Shown piece after piece: positions 1 through 7,048 of a stretch of 11,531 nt of DNA; the stretch's first letter is position 1; the number at the start of each line of letters is the position of its first letter. Source of the stretch: Devosia sp. (GTDB taxonomy: Bacteria; Pseudomonadota; Alphaproteobacteria; Rhizobiales; Devosiaceae); the NCBI GenBank assembly GCA_016793415.1, contig JAEUMC010000068.1, forward strand, positions 1-11,531, in the 5' to 3' direction. The translations under genes and the position numbers were made by a program. Under the pieces are notes generated by a model that worked only from the letters and a program-made list of their open reading frames with translations, ran no database searches and was not told where the DNA came from.

Positions 1-502
1 CCGCCTTTTCGAAATAGGCTGCCGCGTTGGCCTCGGTGGTCGTGCCGCTGACCACGCAGATGCTGGCGCCGTCGAGTTCGAGCGGACTGATGGCGCCGAA
101 GAGGGCGGGAACCATGAAACCCTGCCCGTCGAAATAGCTGGTGCCGGGGAAATCGAGACCGAGGCCGAGATCACGCGACATCGTCCAGGTACTGTTGCGC
201 GACAGCAGGTCAATCTTGCCGGCGCTGAGCGCGGCGAAGCGGGCTTCTGCCGAGAGCGGCACATACTCGACCTTGCCGGCGTCGCCGAGCGTGGCGGCGG
301 CGATCGCCCGGCAGAAATCCACATCGAACCCCTGCCAGGTCCCTGCCCCGTCCTGCTCGGAAAAGCCGCCCAGTCCCTCACTGACGCCGCAGATCAGCTT
401 GTCGCGGTTGCGGACATCGTCGAGCGTACCGGCCAGGCAGGCCCCCGTGCAGGCGATCGTCGACGCCACGAGAAGCCCCACCGCAACTGCAAATCGATGC
501 AT
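1..502 (-). CDS. AapJ/BztA-type amino-acid ABC transporter substrate-binding protein (3' part outside window)
   Basis: This is the N-terminal 167 residues of a periplasmic solute-binding protein of family 3, which captures amino acids for an inner-membrane ABC permease. The start is the ATG read leftward from 502. Residues 1-24 form a signal peptide (charged MHR, hydrophobic VAVGLLVAST, likely cleavage after CLA); the cysteines nearby do not make a good lipobox. The mature part has the sequence style of the general L-amino-acid binders AapJ and BztA: LICGVSEGLGGFS near residues 37-48, WQGFDVDFCRAIAAA at 56-70, and SRNSTWTMSRDLGLGLDF at 101-118. The DVDFCRA segment carries the acidic residue usual in the binding cleft. 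Only about half the family length of roughly 340 residues is present because the window ends. Permease genes, if linked, would lie further left. The family is clear; the exact substrate is not. Confidence 0.9.
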   Translation of the reverse strand, partial: MHRFAVAVGLLVASTIACTGACLAGTLDDVRNRDKLICGVSEGLGGFSEQDGAGTWQGFDVDFCRAIAAATLGDAGKVEYVPLSAEARFAALSAGKIDLLSRNSTWTMSRDLGLGLDFPGTSYFDGQGFMVPALFGAISPLELDGASICVVSGTTTEANAAAYFEKA

Positions 503-683
503 CTGCCGTCCCTGATTTGCCAGAGTGTGTGGGGCGACTTTTGTCCGTATCGGCGGCGTGATCAACCCCTTGGCGCGATGCCGCCGTTACGGCGACGTTG
601 TCGATAGTTACTCCCCGGCTCGCATTCATCCGCCAGTCATGCAACCTCGGCATGCTCGAAGTTTCATTTGCAGGAGGGATCAA
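503..683. other. Divergent intergenic region between binding protein and nuclease-like gene
   Basis: About 180 bp separates two divergently transcribed genes, so promoters for both should lie here. I could not identify a convincing -35/-10 pair for either. A 13-nt palindrome (CGCCGT, central T, ACGGCG) at 582-594 is the clearest structure and could be an operator, but dyads of this size arise by chance in GC-rich DNA. The reading frame of the rightward gene stays open through this stretch, but no good ribosome site precedes the upstream start codons. Confidence 0.4.
672..678 (+). promoter_or_regulatory. Ribosome binding site that fixes the start of the nuclease-like gene
   Basis: AGGAGGG lies 5 nt before a GTG at 684. 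It is the strongest Shine-Dalgarno match in the region and argues for GTG 684 over the upstream in-frame ATG at 525, which has no comparable site and would add 53 residues of low-quality sequence. Confidence 0.75.
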
Positions 684-1802
684 GTGGGACAGGTCGAAAT
701 CCATGGAAAGGTCGACATCTTCCAGTATTGGCCAAATGGAGCGTCGGACGTCGACACGCTTCAGTTCGTCCCGGACATGCCGACGGCCGAGTATGTCTCG
801 GACGGGAAGCGCGTGCCGGTAGCGGCGTTCTTCCAGAACGGCGGCAACTTCCAGGAGGACGAGAACAAGCCGGGCCAGGAGCGCTTTCGGTCGATCATCC
901 GCAGCAGCGGCGGCAAATTCCTGTCCGTCCGCCTGCAAGGCATCGACGCGCCGGAAACCCACTATGCCTCGAATTTCCGCGAAGGCATGTTCACCGGCGA
1001 CTACGGTCAGTGGCTGGCCAAGCAGGTGACGCGCAAGAAGTCGCACCGGCAGCCCTATGGGAAACTGTGCACCGACCTGTTCGCCTCCGGCCTCAGGACC
1101 AGCCTCGGAATTGGTCCTTTCAATCCGGACAGCCCCGAGTTCCTCGTCGAGGCGAGGCTCACCATCCTCGCCGACAGCATCAATGGGGCCGTCGATGTCT
1201 ATGGCCGGGTGATCGGCTACGTGACGCTGATCGGCAACGGCCAGGAGGTCGTGCTGAACGACCATGCCCTCGCCAACGGCTTCGCCTTCTGCTCGTTCTA
1301 CGGCAGCATGGCGATCGACGAGATGCAGCGATTGACCGGCCTCTACATGGGCCACGGGACTGGCGAGGCGCGGAAATCGCAGTTGCGCGACAATCTCTCC
1401 GACCAGCTCCTCGATTTTGAGCCCGAACTGTGGACCACTGCATCCATGCGCGAGAACGATCGCGACGACAATCGATCGGGCTCGTTCCGCTCGCGCTGCT
1501 TCGATCCCAAGATCTTCCGGCGCTGCGTCGACTGGGTCGGCCGAAGAGAAGCGCTCGGCGAGCCCATCGGGCTGCTCGACTATATCCGCAGCAATGACGA
1601 GGAAGTGGTGTTCCTCAGCGATTTCGTCGCCGCCGATGGCAACTGGGCGAGATCGCGCAAGTTCGCCATGGGCTCGCTGATCGCCAGGGATGGCGGCTTT
1701 CTTTACGACCCCGGCGAGGTCGTGTTCGAAGCGCGACCGGTGATCGTCGTCGACAGGAACCGCATTCCTCTGCCCGACAGCTTCGTGGCGCCGTACCCTT
1801 GA
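684..1802 (+). CDS. Staphylococcal-nuclease-like (SNase/TNase) domain protein
   Basis: This 372-residue protein probably starts at GTG 684. It lacks a signal peptide, so it is likely cytosolic. Its core resembles staphylococcal nuclease, a Ca-dependent phosphodiesterase of DNA and RNA. VRLQGIDAPETHYA at residues 82-95 supplies equivalents of the catalytic Arg (R83), a metal Asp (D88) and the catalytic Glu (E91). DVYGRVIGYV at 171-180 supplies the second catalytic Arg (R175). An earlier DVDT at 22-25 may match the DGDT metal motif, but about 55 residues separate it from VRLQG, far more than in classical SNase. A second insertion of about 45 residues follows the helix at 106-118. Residues from about 215 to 372 form a C-terminal region I do not recognise, with many charged and aromatic residues. 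The key residues are intact, so activity is plausible. Substrate and role are unknown, and the neighbours give no hint. Confidence 0.7.
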   Translation: MGQVEIHGKVDIFQYWPNGASDVDTLQFVPDMPTAEYVSDGKRVPVAAFFQNGGNFQEDENKPGQERFRSIIRSSGGKFLSVRLQGIDAPETHYASNFREGMFTGDYGQWLAKQVTRKKSHRQPYGKLCTDLFASGLRTSLGIGPFNPDSPEFLVEARLTILADSINGAVDVYGRVIGYVTLIGNGQEVVLNDHALANGFAFCSFYGSMAIDEMQRLTGLYMGHGTGEARKSQLRDNLSDQLLDFEPELWTTASMRENDRDDNRSGSFRSRCFDPKIFRRCVDWVGRREALGEPIGLLDYIRSNDEEVVFLSDFVAADGNWARSRKFAMGSLIARDGGFLYDPGEVVFEARPVIVVDRNRIPLPDSFVAPYP

Positions 1803-1814
1803 ACGGCAGGATGC

Positions 1815-1841
1815 GGTCGAGGCGGAGCATCCGCCTCGACC
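1815..1841. terminator. Bidirectional stem-loop terminator between convergent genes
   Basis: A perfect 12-bp inverted repeat (GGTCGAGGCGGA / TCCGCCTCGACC) with a 3-nt GCA loop begins 12 nt after the stop of the nuclease-like gene and ends 8 nt before the stop of the opposing receiver gene. The position and strength fit a terminator shared by both transcripts. Neither side has a long U tract, so termination may be weak or the stem may mainly protect the 3' ends. Confidence 0.65.
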
Positions 1842-1849
1842 AATCTCGT

Positions 1850-2269
1850 TCAGCCCCGCGGTGGCAGGTTGGTCCGAGCGCGCGGCACCGTCCCTGTCAG
1901 GCCGAGCTGGTCGAGCGCACGCTCGATCTCGGCGTGGGTGTAGGGCTTCTCGAAGTACCGCGCTCCCAGCGGCAGGTCGGGCGTCTCGCCTGGCCGCGGC
2001 CGCGACACGACGATGATCTCGATGGTCGGCCAGCTGTTGCGGACGGTCTCCGCCAGCTGGGCGCCATCGATGGTGCCCGGCACGTCATATTCGATGAATG
2101 CCACGACGATCCCCGAGCGGCTTTCGAGATGCGCCACCGCTTCGTCGGAGCTGAAGGCGACCAGGGCCTCAAACCCCGCCGCCTCGAACAATTGCACTGC
2201 CCCCAGCATGATCATGGGTTCGTCCTCGACGACGAGGACCAGTGGCCGGCTGCTTCCGGTTGATATCAA
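1850..2269 (-). CDS. Single-domain response-regulator receiver with Glu at the phospho-acceptor position
   Basis: This 139-residue protein consists only of a CheY-like receiver domain with no output domain. Landmarks in order: hydrophobic beta-1 and the acidic pair in LVLVVEDEP (E15, D16), beta-3 in IVVAFIEYDVPG (54-65), a switch Ser in IEIIVVS, and the conserved Lys in YFEKPY. In typical relatives beta-3 reads xxxTDxxMPG with Asp as the phosphorylated residue; here the aligned residue is Glu60 (codon GAA). Asp62 lies two residues further on. Glu at this site often mimics the phosphorylated state, so the protein may be locked on or regulated differently; that is inference. The start is a TTG at 2269 directly preceded by an in-frame TAA; the next in-frame ATG (codon 19) would cut off beta-1, so TTG is preferred. 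No sensor kinase gene is adjacent. Confidence 0.85.
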   Translation of the reverse strand: MISTGSSRPLVLVVEDEPMIMLGAVQLFEAAGFEALVAFSSDEAVAHLESRSGIVVAFIEYDVPGTIDGAQLAETVRNSWPTIEIIVVSRPRPGETPDLPLGARYFEKPYTHAEIERALDQLGLTGTVPRARTNLPPRG

Positions 2270-2299
2270 TTATTGCGACCCGCATTTCATCACCCATTC

Positions 2300-2321
2300 G
2301 CGTGGCGTTGCCGCGCCACGC
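2300..2321. repeat. Inverted repeat (8-bp arms) in receiver gene leader
   Basis: GCGTGGCG at 2300-2307 and CGCCACGC at 2314-2321 are perfect reverse complements around 6 nt. The repeat lies about 30 nt upstream of the TTG start of the receiver gene, so it could form a 5' leader hairpin or serve as an operator. Confidence 0.5.
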
Positions 2322-2331
2322 ATACGAGCCC

Positions 2332-2382
2332 AAGAGGCCCCTCTTCGACGCTGAGGCGAAGAGGGCCACTTCGACTCGGCCC
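2332..2382. repeat. Overlapping, mutually exclusive stem-loops upstream of receiver gene
   Basis: Three copies of one half-site occur close together: AAGAGG at 2332-2337, CCTCTTCG at 2340-2347 and CGAAGAGG at 2357-2364. The middle arm can pair with the left copy (2-nt gap) or the right copy (9-nt loop, extended by GGCC/GGCC with one bulged C). The right copy's GGGCC (2363-2367) can also pair with GGCCC at 2378-2382. The pairings compete. No gene reads into this from either side, so a leader of the receiver transcript or a small RNA are the possible readings. Confidence 0.45.
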
Positions 2383-2629
2383 AACGCGAATCCTTTCGCC
2401 TAAGGACGGCAAAAGCGCGACCATCAGGACGCGCTCCCGTTCCACGCGCGAGGTGCGCATAAAGACCTAACGAATCCTCGCCGAAAACGTGCGACGATTA
2501 GATAAAGCTCCGAACAAAAGCGTCGGCAGGGCCGGTTTGCTTGGAGTTTCGGTAGTTACCGGGCTCGTGGCGAGTTGGCTGCGGCGCAAATCGGCAGCGC
2601 TGTCATCGCGTCGTCATCCGGCACGGAAT

Positions 2630-2644
2630 GGGCAAAAAGTGCCC
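2630..2644. repeat. Short inverted repeat GGGCA/TGCCC flanked by A-runs
   Basis: GGGCA and TGCCC flank AAAAG, and the second arm is followed by another AAAAAG, so CAAAAAGT is repeated directly 11 nt apart. It sits in the middle of the long non-coding gap. There is no U tract, so it is not a classical terminator, and its role is unknown. Confidence 0.3.
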
Positions 2645-2951
2645 AAAAAGTAATCACGCGGCCGTGAGCTTCGGAGCGAGGCACGGTTTCGCCGCAATGC
2701 GACCATGCTTCGAGCACGGATGAAACCGGCGCCCAACTGACGGAATGCCGCAGGGCACGTACGGTTTGGCGCATCGTCGCCCGAAACGCCCCAGGATGAT
2801 GACGATCGTACGTCATGCATCAGCCGCATGGCTCGTATGAGTCCGGGTTGCTTCTCAGCTTGGGGGCCAACGAACACGCTTTCAGGCATCGGATGGCGAA
2901 CAACGGCCATCAACCGGCAAGGATGCCAATACTAAGCGCCAGCAACGATCA

Positions 2952-3015
2952 CTCCAGCGGTGGAGAGTACGTGTGATGTCACTTAGCGTAACGGGGCCAC
3001 CGAGCTACTAGCTCG
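2952..3015 (+). promoter_or_regulatory. Cluster of dyad elements upstream of algD
   Basis: Three inverted repeats lie within 64 bp: CTCCA-N4-TGGAG at 2952-2965, GTGA-N2-TCAC at 2973-2982 and CGAGCTA-C-TAGCTCG at 3001-3015. The last is a 15-nt palindrome with a single central base, 82 bp before the algD start, a good distance for an operator over or near the promoter. No binding protein can be named from sequence alone. Confidence 0.4.
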
Positions 3016-3044
3016 TCGTTCTGTACTCAGTCGCCACTCAACAA

Positions 3045-3061
3045 CTCGTCCCTCGGGCGAG
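3045..3061 (+). promoter_or_regulatory. Leader hairpin before algD
   Basis: CTCGTCC and GGGCGAG pair (one G-U) around a 3-nt CTC loop, 35 nt before the algD start codon. If the transcript begins upstream it would fold in the 5' leader, close to but not covering the ribosome site at 3086-3091. Confidence 0.35.
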
Positions 3062-3085
3062 AACAATATTGCTCAACCTTTTGAA

Positions 3086-3091
3086 AGAGGA
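3086..3091 (+). promoter_or_regulatory. Ribosome binding site of algD
   Basis: AGAGGA sits 5 nt before the GTG at 3097. The frame downstream begins [12 protein letters not shown], the standard start of a nucleotide-sugar dehydrogenase, so GTG is accepted as the start. Confidence 0.7.
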
Positions 3092-3096
3092 CCGTC

Positions 3097-4416
3097 GTGG
3101 CCAAAATCAGCGTCTTTGGGATCGGGTATGTCGGGGTGGTCTCCGCAGCGTGTCTGGCGGATGACGGCCACGAGGTCGTGGCGGTCGATCTCGATCCTGC
3201 CAAGGTAAGCGCCGTCAATGCCGGCCTCTCGCCGATCGTCGAGAACGGGCTCGATGAAATCATCGCCCGGGCGGTAGCTTCGGGCCGACTGCGCGCCACC
3301 ACCGATGGCCAGCAGGCGGTGCTCGATACCGACGCGAGCTTCGTCTGCGTCGGCACCCCGAGCGACGACACCGGCGCAGTGGGGCTGAAGTACGTCAGGG
3401 GCGTCTGCGCCGATATCGGCCAGGCGATCCGGCACAAGCAGAGCTTCCACTCGGTGATCATCCGCTCGACGATCGTACCGGGCACCATGGATGAGACCTG
3501 CATCCCGGTGCTCGAAGAGGCGAGCGGCATGATCGCCGGCCAGGATTTCGGGGTCGGCTACTATCCCGAGTTCCTGCGCGAAAGCACCGCGATCGCCGAC
3601 TACTACGACCCGGGCCTGATGGTCTTCGGCGCGCACGAAGCGCGCACGGCGCAGATTCTCAAGGACATCAACGCCCAGATGCCAGTGCCCTCGCACGTGG
3701 TGACGCTGAAGACCGCCGAGGCGGTGAAGTACGCGTCGAACTCCTGGCGTGCCGTCAAGGTGACCTTCGCCAACGAGATCGGCAACATTGCCAAAGCCTC
3801 GGGTGTCGACGGCCAGCAGGTGATGAAGCTGATCTGCGCCGACACCAAGGTGAACATCTCGCCCTACTTCATGAAGCCGGGCTTCGCCTTCGGCGGCTCA
3901 TGCCTGCCCAAGGATGTCCGCGCGCTGCAGCACCTTGCCGCCAAGAAGGGGGTCCCCTCCCCGCTGCTCGACTCCGTGCTCATCGCCAATGCGGCGCAGA
4001 TCGACCGGGCAGAGAAGATGGTGGCCAATTCCGGTGCCAAGACCGTCGGCCTCGTCGGCATCGCCTTCAAACCCGGCACCGACGACCTGCGCGAAAGCCC
4101 GCTGGCCGAGCTCGCCAGTCGGCTCATTTCCAAGGGCTTGGAACTCAGGGTCTATGACCCGTACGTGTCGCAGGCCGTGGCTGGCGGCGTCAGCGCCATG
4201 GGCCGCGGCAACGACGTGGTGCCGGACCTGCCGACCCGCCTGGTCGGCAAGATCGAAGACCTGATCTCGTCCTCCGACGTGATCCTGGTGGGCAATCGCT
4301 ACGAGGAAACCATCGCGCCGCTCAACGCGGTGAGCGAGTATCGCTCGCTGGTCGACCTGACGCGCATCAACGCCTCGCTCCGCTCCAACGGTACCTACGA
4401 AGGCATCTGCTGGTAA
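3097..4416 (+). CDS. algD: GDP-mannose 6-dehydrogenase AlgD
   Basis: This 439-residue cytosolic enzyme oxidises GDP-mannose to GDP-mannuronic acid with two NAD, the committed step of alginate synthesis. The N-terminal NAD fold has GIGYVG at 8-13 and an acidic residue after the second strand (VAVDLD). VCVGTPS at 83-89, the RSTIVPGT stretch at 123-130 and [10 protein letters not shown] at 157-166 are family hallmarks. The catalytic cysteine is C269 in [15 protein letters not shown], almost the same position as in Pseudomonas AlgD. The central [19 protein letters not shown], the C-terminal [17 protein letters not shown] and the terminal EGICW match AlgD more closely than UDP-glucose dehydrogenases. 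Length equals the usual 436-440. It starts at GTG 3097 behind AGAGGA and is the first gene of the operon; alg8 begins 5 nt after its stop. The assignment is firm; substrate specificity is inferred from similarity. Confidence 0.95.
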   Translation: MAKISVFGIGYVGVVSAACLADDGHEVVAVDLDPAKVSAVNAGLSPIVENGLDEIIARAVASGRLRATTDGQQAVLDTDASFVCVGTPSDDTGAVGLKYVRGVCADIGQAIRHKQSFHSVIIRSTIVPGTMDETCIPVLEEASGMIAGQDFGVGYYPEFLRESTAIADYYDPGLMVFGAHEARTAQILKDINAQMPVPSHVVTLKTAEAVKYASNSWRAVKVTFANEIGNIAKASGVDGQQVMKLICADTKVNISPYFMKPGFAFGGSCLPKDVRALQHLAAKKGVPSPLLDSVLIANAAQIDRAEKMVANSGAKTVGLVGIAFKPGTDDLRESPLAELASRLISKGLELRVYDPYVSQAVAGGVSAMGRGNDVVPDLPTRLVGKIEDLISSSDVILVGNRYEETIAPLNAVSEYRSLVDLTRINASLRSNGTYEGICW

Positions 4417-4421
4417 GCGTC

Positions 4422-5909
4422 ATGAACCTCGTTGCGCACGCCATCTACGTCCTTTCCGCTGCCGCCATCGCCAGCACCGTGCCGGCCTCCGCATTCTCGG
4501 GCGGTGCCGGGGTGTTCCTCACCCTGGGGGTGATCGGGCTCTGGCGCTACAGCTGGGCGCTGATCAATTTCGTGCGGGCGCACGTCTATATCCGGATCGC
4601 ATATCCTCGGCGGCGTGCCGCCGCCGAGGCGCTCTATGCCGCACGCCGTCCGGCACACGCCTTCTTCCTCGCCACCAGCTACAAGATCGAAGCGGCGATC
4701 ACCGCGCGTGTCTATCGCTCGATCTTCGAAGCGGCGCGCCGCTCCCCCGGTGGATCGACTGTAGTCGCCTCGGTGGTCGAGCTCGCCGACGAACGCCTGA
4801 TCCGCGCCGTCGCCGCGCAAGTACTGGCCGGAACCAACACCGTCGAAGTGGTGATCGATCGCATCGACGGCACCGGCAAGCGCGATGCGCTCGCCACGTC
4901 GCTCCGCTCGATCGCCCGCCGCTACCCCAGCGCCGACGACGTGGTGCTGCTGATCGATGGCGACACCCAGATCCCCGCGGACATCGTCGAACGCGCGGCG
5001 CCGTTCTTCGCCAACGGCAAGGTCGGGGCCCTCACTACGCACGAGCGCGCCGAGATCGACGATGCGCCGCTGTTCCGCGACTGGTTCAAGCTGCGCTTCA
5101 CCCAGCGCCAGATGATGATGTCGGCCGTGGCACTTGGCGGGCGCGTCCTCACGCTCACCGGCCGCATGTCGGTGTTTCGCGCCGACCTCGCCACCAACCC
5201 CGAATTCATCGCCTCGGTCGAGCAGGACTATATCGACCACTGGCGGCTGGGCCGGGTGAAGTTCCTCACCGGCGACGACAAATCGACCTGGTTCTGGCTG
5301 CTCAAGAACGGCTACGAGATGGCCTACCTGCCGGATGTCGCCTGCGTCTCGATGGAGACCCAGCCCAAGCCCGGCTTCGTCGAAAGCGCCATCACGCTGA
5401 TGCGCCGCTGGTTCGGCAATATGCTCAGGACCAATGGCCGCGCCCTGGCGCTATCGCCGACCAAGATCGGGCCCTTCGCCTGGTGGTCGATCCTCGACCA
5501 GCGCATCTCGATGTGGACGACGCTGACGGCGCCGGTCGGGATCGTGCTGTTCTCGGTGTTCGTCGATCCCCTGATCGCGGTGGCCTACATCGCCTGGGTG
5601 ATGGCCACCCGCTACGCCTATTGCTGGCTGCTCGCCAGCTTCGGCGGCCCATTCCCGATCACCTATCCGTTCCTGCTCTATTTCGGCCAGCTGTTCGGCG
5701 CCGCGATCAAGACCTCGGTCATGTTCCGCCTCGACCGCCAGCGCTGGACCCGCCAGTCGGCGACCAGCGTCAGCAACAGCGGCGGCTCCGAGGGGCGGGT
5801 CCGCTCCATCAGCTCCAGCTACATGCACGTGCTCGCCCTGGGCCTGCTCGTCGCCGGAGTGATTTTCGTCACGGGGCTCCTCAGCCCCTTCCCGATCCAT
5901 GCCAACTGA
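4422..5909 (+). CDS. alg8: Mannuronan synthase catalytic subunit Alg8 (GT2 family)
   Basis: This 495-residue inner-membrane glycosyltransferase polymerises mannuronic acid from GDP-mannuronate and moves the chain outward together with Alg44. Two hydrophobic segments lie near residues 1-18 and 28-50. The cytosolic GT2 domain follows, with GTGKRDAL at 150-157, the metal/nucleotide-binding DGD at 179-181 (VLLIDGDTQIP), VGALTTHE, and RVLTLTGRMSVFRA at 241-254. VEQDYIDHWRLGRVKFLTGDDKS carries the likely catalytic Asp (D269 or D272), and LMRRWFGNMLRTN at 327-338 stands in for QxxRW. Further membrane segments are at about 352-402 and 411-435, and one at 468-487. These blocks match Pseudomonas Alg8 closely. 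Pseudomonas Alg8 as I recall it ends soon after FRLDRQxWTRQ, so the Ser-rich linker (447-467) plus the last helix may be an extension. Start ATG 4422 has only a weak ribosome site and may rely on coupling to algD. Confidence 0.95.
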   Translation: MNLVAHAIYVLSAAAIASTVPASAFSGGAGVFLTLGVIGLWRYSWALINFVRAHVYIRIAYPRRRAAAEALYAARRPAHAFFLATSYKIEAAITARVYRSIFEAARRSPGGSTVVASVVELADERLIRAVAAQVLAGTNTVEVVIDRIDGTGKRDALATSLRSIARRYPSADDVVLLIDGDTQIPADIVERAAPFFANGKVGALTTHERAEIDDAPLFRDWFKLRFTQRQMMMSAVALGGRVLTLTGRMSVFRADLATNPEFIASVEQDYIDHWRLGRVKFLTGDDKSTWFWLLKNGYEMAYLPDVACVSMETQPKPGFVESAITLMRRWFGNMLRTNGRALALSPTKIGPFAWWSILDQRISMWTTLTAPVGIVLFSVFVDPLIAVAYIAWVMATRYAYCWLLASFGGPFPITYPFLLYFGQLFGAAIKTSVMFRLDRQRWTRQSATSVSNSGGSEGRVRSISSSYMHVLALGLLVAGVIFVTGLLSPFPIHAN

Positions 5910-5922
5910 GGGCTCACCAGCA

Positions 5923-7047
5923 ATGACCGAAGCGCATGCAGAACTCGACAAACCAAAAGCCAACAGAAGCCCGTCCCCTGCCCCGCTAGCGGCCGAACCG
6001 GCCGTGCACGGTGAACATCCGGTCATCCGGCTGCCGTTCAACGTCATCATCAATGGTCGCTCGTTCCAGGGCCACGCACTCAGCATCGTCGGGGCGGAAG
6101 CCACTGGGCTGATCGATCCGCAGTTGCATGGACGCGTGCAGCTGGTGACGCTGGTGTTCAACTTCCCCGGCTATGCCATCAGCCTGCCGGTGGATGCGGC
6201 GATCGGCGCCGGCGCGCCGGAAGCAGGCACCGTTACGCTGCGCTTCCTCGAGCCGACCGGCCCGCATTTGCCGCAGCTGCGCTACATCCTCAATGCCTTC
6301 GTCGGCGGCGACCTGATCGGCGTCGACGGGCTGATCCGCACCGGCGACAAGCCGGACAAGGTCAGGTCGGAACTGCCCAAGGCGCAGCGCTCGGCGTCAC
6401 ATGGCATCATGACCGGCATCCGCTGGGGCGCCTTTGCCGGCCTCGGCCTGCTGCTGGTCGGGTTCGTGGGGGTGAAGCTCTACGAGCGGCTGTTCGTGCT
6501 GTCGGTCACCGGGCTTTCCACCATCACGCTCGACGGGATGGACCTGCGCGCCATCAGCCCCGGCCAGCTCGATTTCGTCAATCCGGCGGCGACCAAGGGC
6601 GAGATCGCCTTCGCCATCCGCACCACCTCCGGTGAAGTGCTCGCCGTCTCCATGCCGTGCGATTGCGTGGTGGCGCCGGGCGCAGCCCAGGGCGGCGCTA
6701 CCGTGCTGGCCGGCGACACGGTGATGACCGTGGCACCCAAGGACGCGCCGGTGGTGATCTCGTCCAAGGTCGACGGCAATGGACTGCGGGCACTCGCTTC
6801 CGGCGCTCATGCCGAAGTGCACATGCCGAACGGCGCGGTCACCACGGCCTCGCTCGATGCCAAGCAATTGCCGGGACTGCTGCGCAGCGCCACCGACAGC
6901 GCCGCCATCCCGGTCACGCTCGTACCGGCCACCGCGCTCGACCAGAGCAGCGTCGGCTCGCCGGTCGACGTGCTGATCAAATCCGACCCGCTGGCGGTGG
7001 TGGGGCGGTTCTTCTCCTTCAACGGACCGGCGAACGAGGGCCACTAA
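5923..7047 (+). CDS. alg44: Alg44-like alginate polymerase co-factor with degenerate PilZ domain
   Basis: This 374-residue protein is the partner of Alg8; in Pseudomonas its cytosolic PilZ domain binds c-di-GMP and switches polymerisation on. A PilZ-like domain spans about 34-127, one membrane helix lies at about 169-186, and a periplasmic membrane-fusion-like region follows with SMPCDCVVAPG (243-253), which matches the SPCDC motif of Alg44. The PilZ signature is eroded: there is no RxxxR (only R37 in VIRLPF), and the DxSxxG position reads ALSIVG (52-57). Overall length is close to Pseudomonas Alg44 (about 389). An upstream in-frame ATG at 5899 overlaps alg8, but TGAGGG at 5907-5912 precedes ATG 5923 by 10 nt, so the shorter start is preferred. 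The family call is firm from position, layout and the CDC motif; c-di-GMP binding is doubtful. Confidence 0.85.
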   Translation: MTEAHAELDKPKANRSPSPAPLAAEPAVHGEHPVIRLPFNVIINGRSFQGHALSIVGAEATGLIDPQLHGRVQLVTLVFNFPGYAISLPVDAAIGAGAPEAGTVTLRFLEPTGPHLPQLRYILNAFVGGDLIGVDGLIRTGDKPDKVRSELPKAQRSASHGIMTGIRWGAFAGLGLLLVGFVGVKLYERLFVLSVTGLSTITLDGMDLRAISPGQLDFVNPAATKGEIAFAIRTTSGEVLAVSMPCDCVVAPGAAQGGATVLAGDTVMTVAPKDAPVVISSKVDGNGLRALASGAHAEVHMPNGAVTTASLDAKQLPGLLRSATDSAAIPVTLVPATALDQSSVGSPVDVLIKSDPLAVVGRFFSFNGPANEGH

Positions 7048-7048
7048 G

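Larger units (their letters stand above)
2270..3096. other. Long intergenic region without a credible gene
   Basis: About 830 bp lies between the receiver gene (leftward) and the polysaccharide operon (rightward). Short open frames exist on both strands, but none has a recognisable product, a good ribosome site or the codon style of the neighbours. No tRNA, rRNA or mobile-element signature was seen. The left end (2300-2382) and right end (2950-3061) hold inverted repeats annotated separately; the middle holds only a small repeat at 2630-2644. The region should contain the promoters for both flanking units. I could not assign -35/-10 boxes with confidence, and the EcfG-type GGAAC...CGTT pair was not found. 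Confidence 0.6.

Noticed and set aside
503..600. TTGATC-N17-AAAAGT as a promoter for the binding-protein gene on the minus strand
   Set aside because: The -10 match is too poor to report as a feature.
525..683. N-terminal extension of the nuclease-like protein to ATG 525
   Set aside because: No ribosome site near 525, while AGGAGGG lies 5 nt before GTG 684; the added sequence looks non-coding.
378..1355. 325-residue minus-strand open frame covering the nuclease-like gene and the divergent promoter region
   Set aside because: It would overlap two better-supported genes. The opposite strand carries intact SNase motifs with a strong ribosome site.
2169..2384. Alternative start of the receiver at an ATG (2285) in another frame, implying a frameshift
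   Set aside because: That frame gives no receiver motifs, and the TTG 2269 start yields a complete beta-1 without invoking a sequence error.
2630..2650. GGGCA/TGCCC hairpin as a rho-independent terminator
   Set aside because: Stem of only 5 bp, no following T run on either strand and no gene upstream to terminate.
2556..2913. Two overlapping minus-strand open frames of 86 and 99 residues in the long gap
   Set aside because: No recognisable product, no clear ribosome site and atypical composition.
2973..2982. GTGA-N2-TCAC as a CRP site
   Set aside because: The spacing between half-sites is 2 nt rather than 6, so it does not fit the CRP consensus; kept only as part of the dyad cluster.
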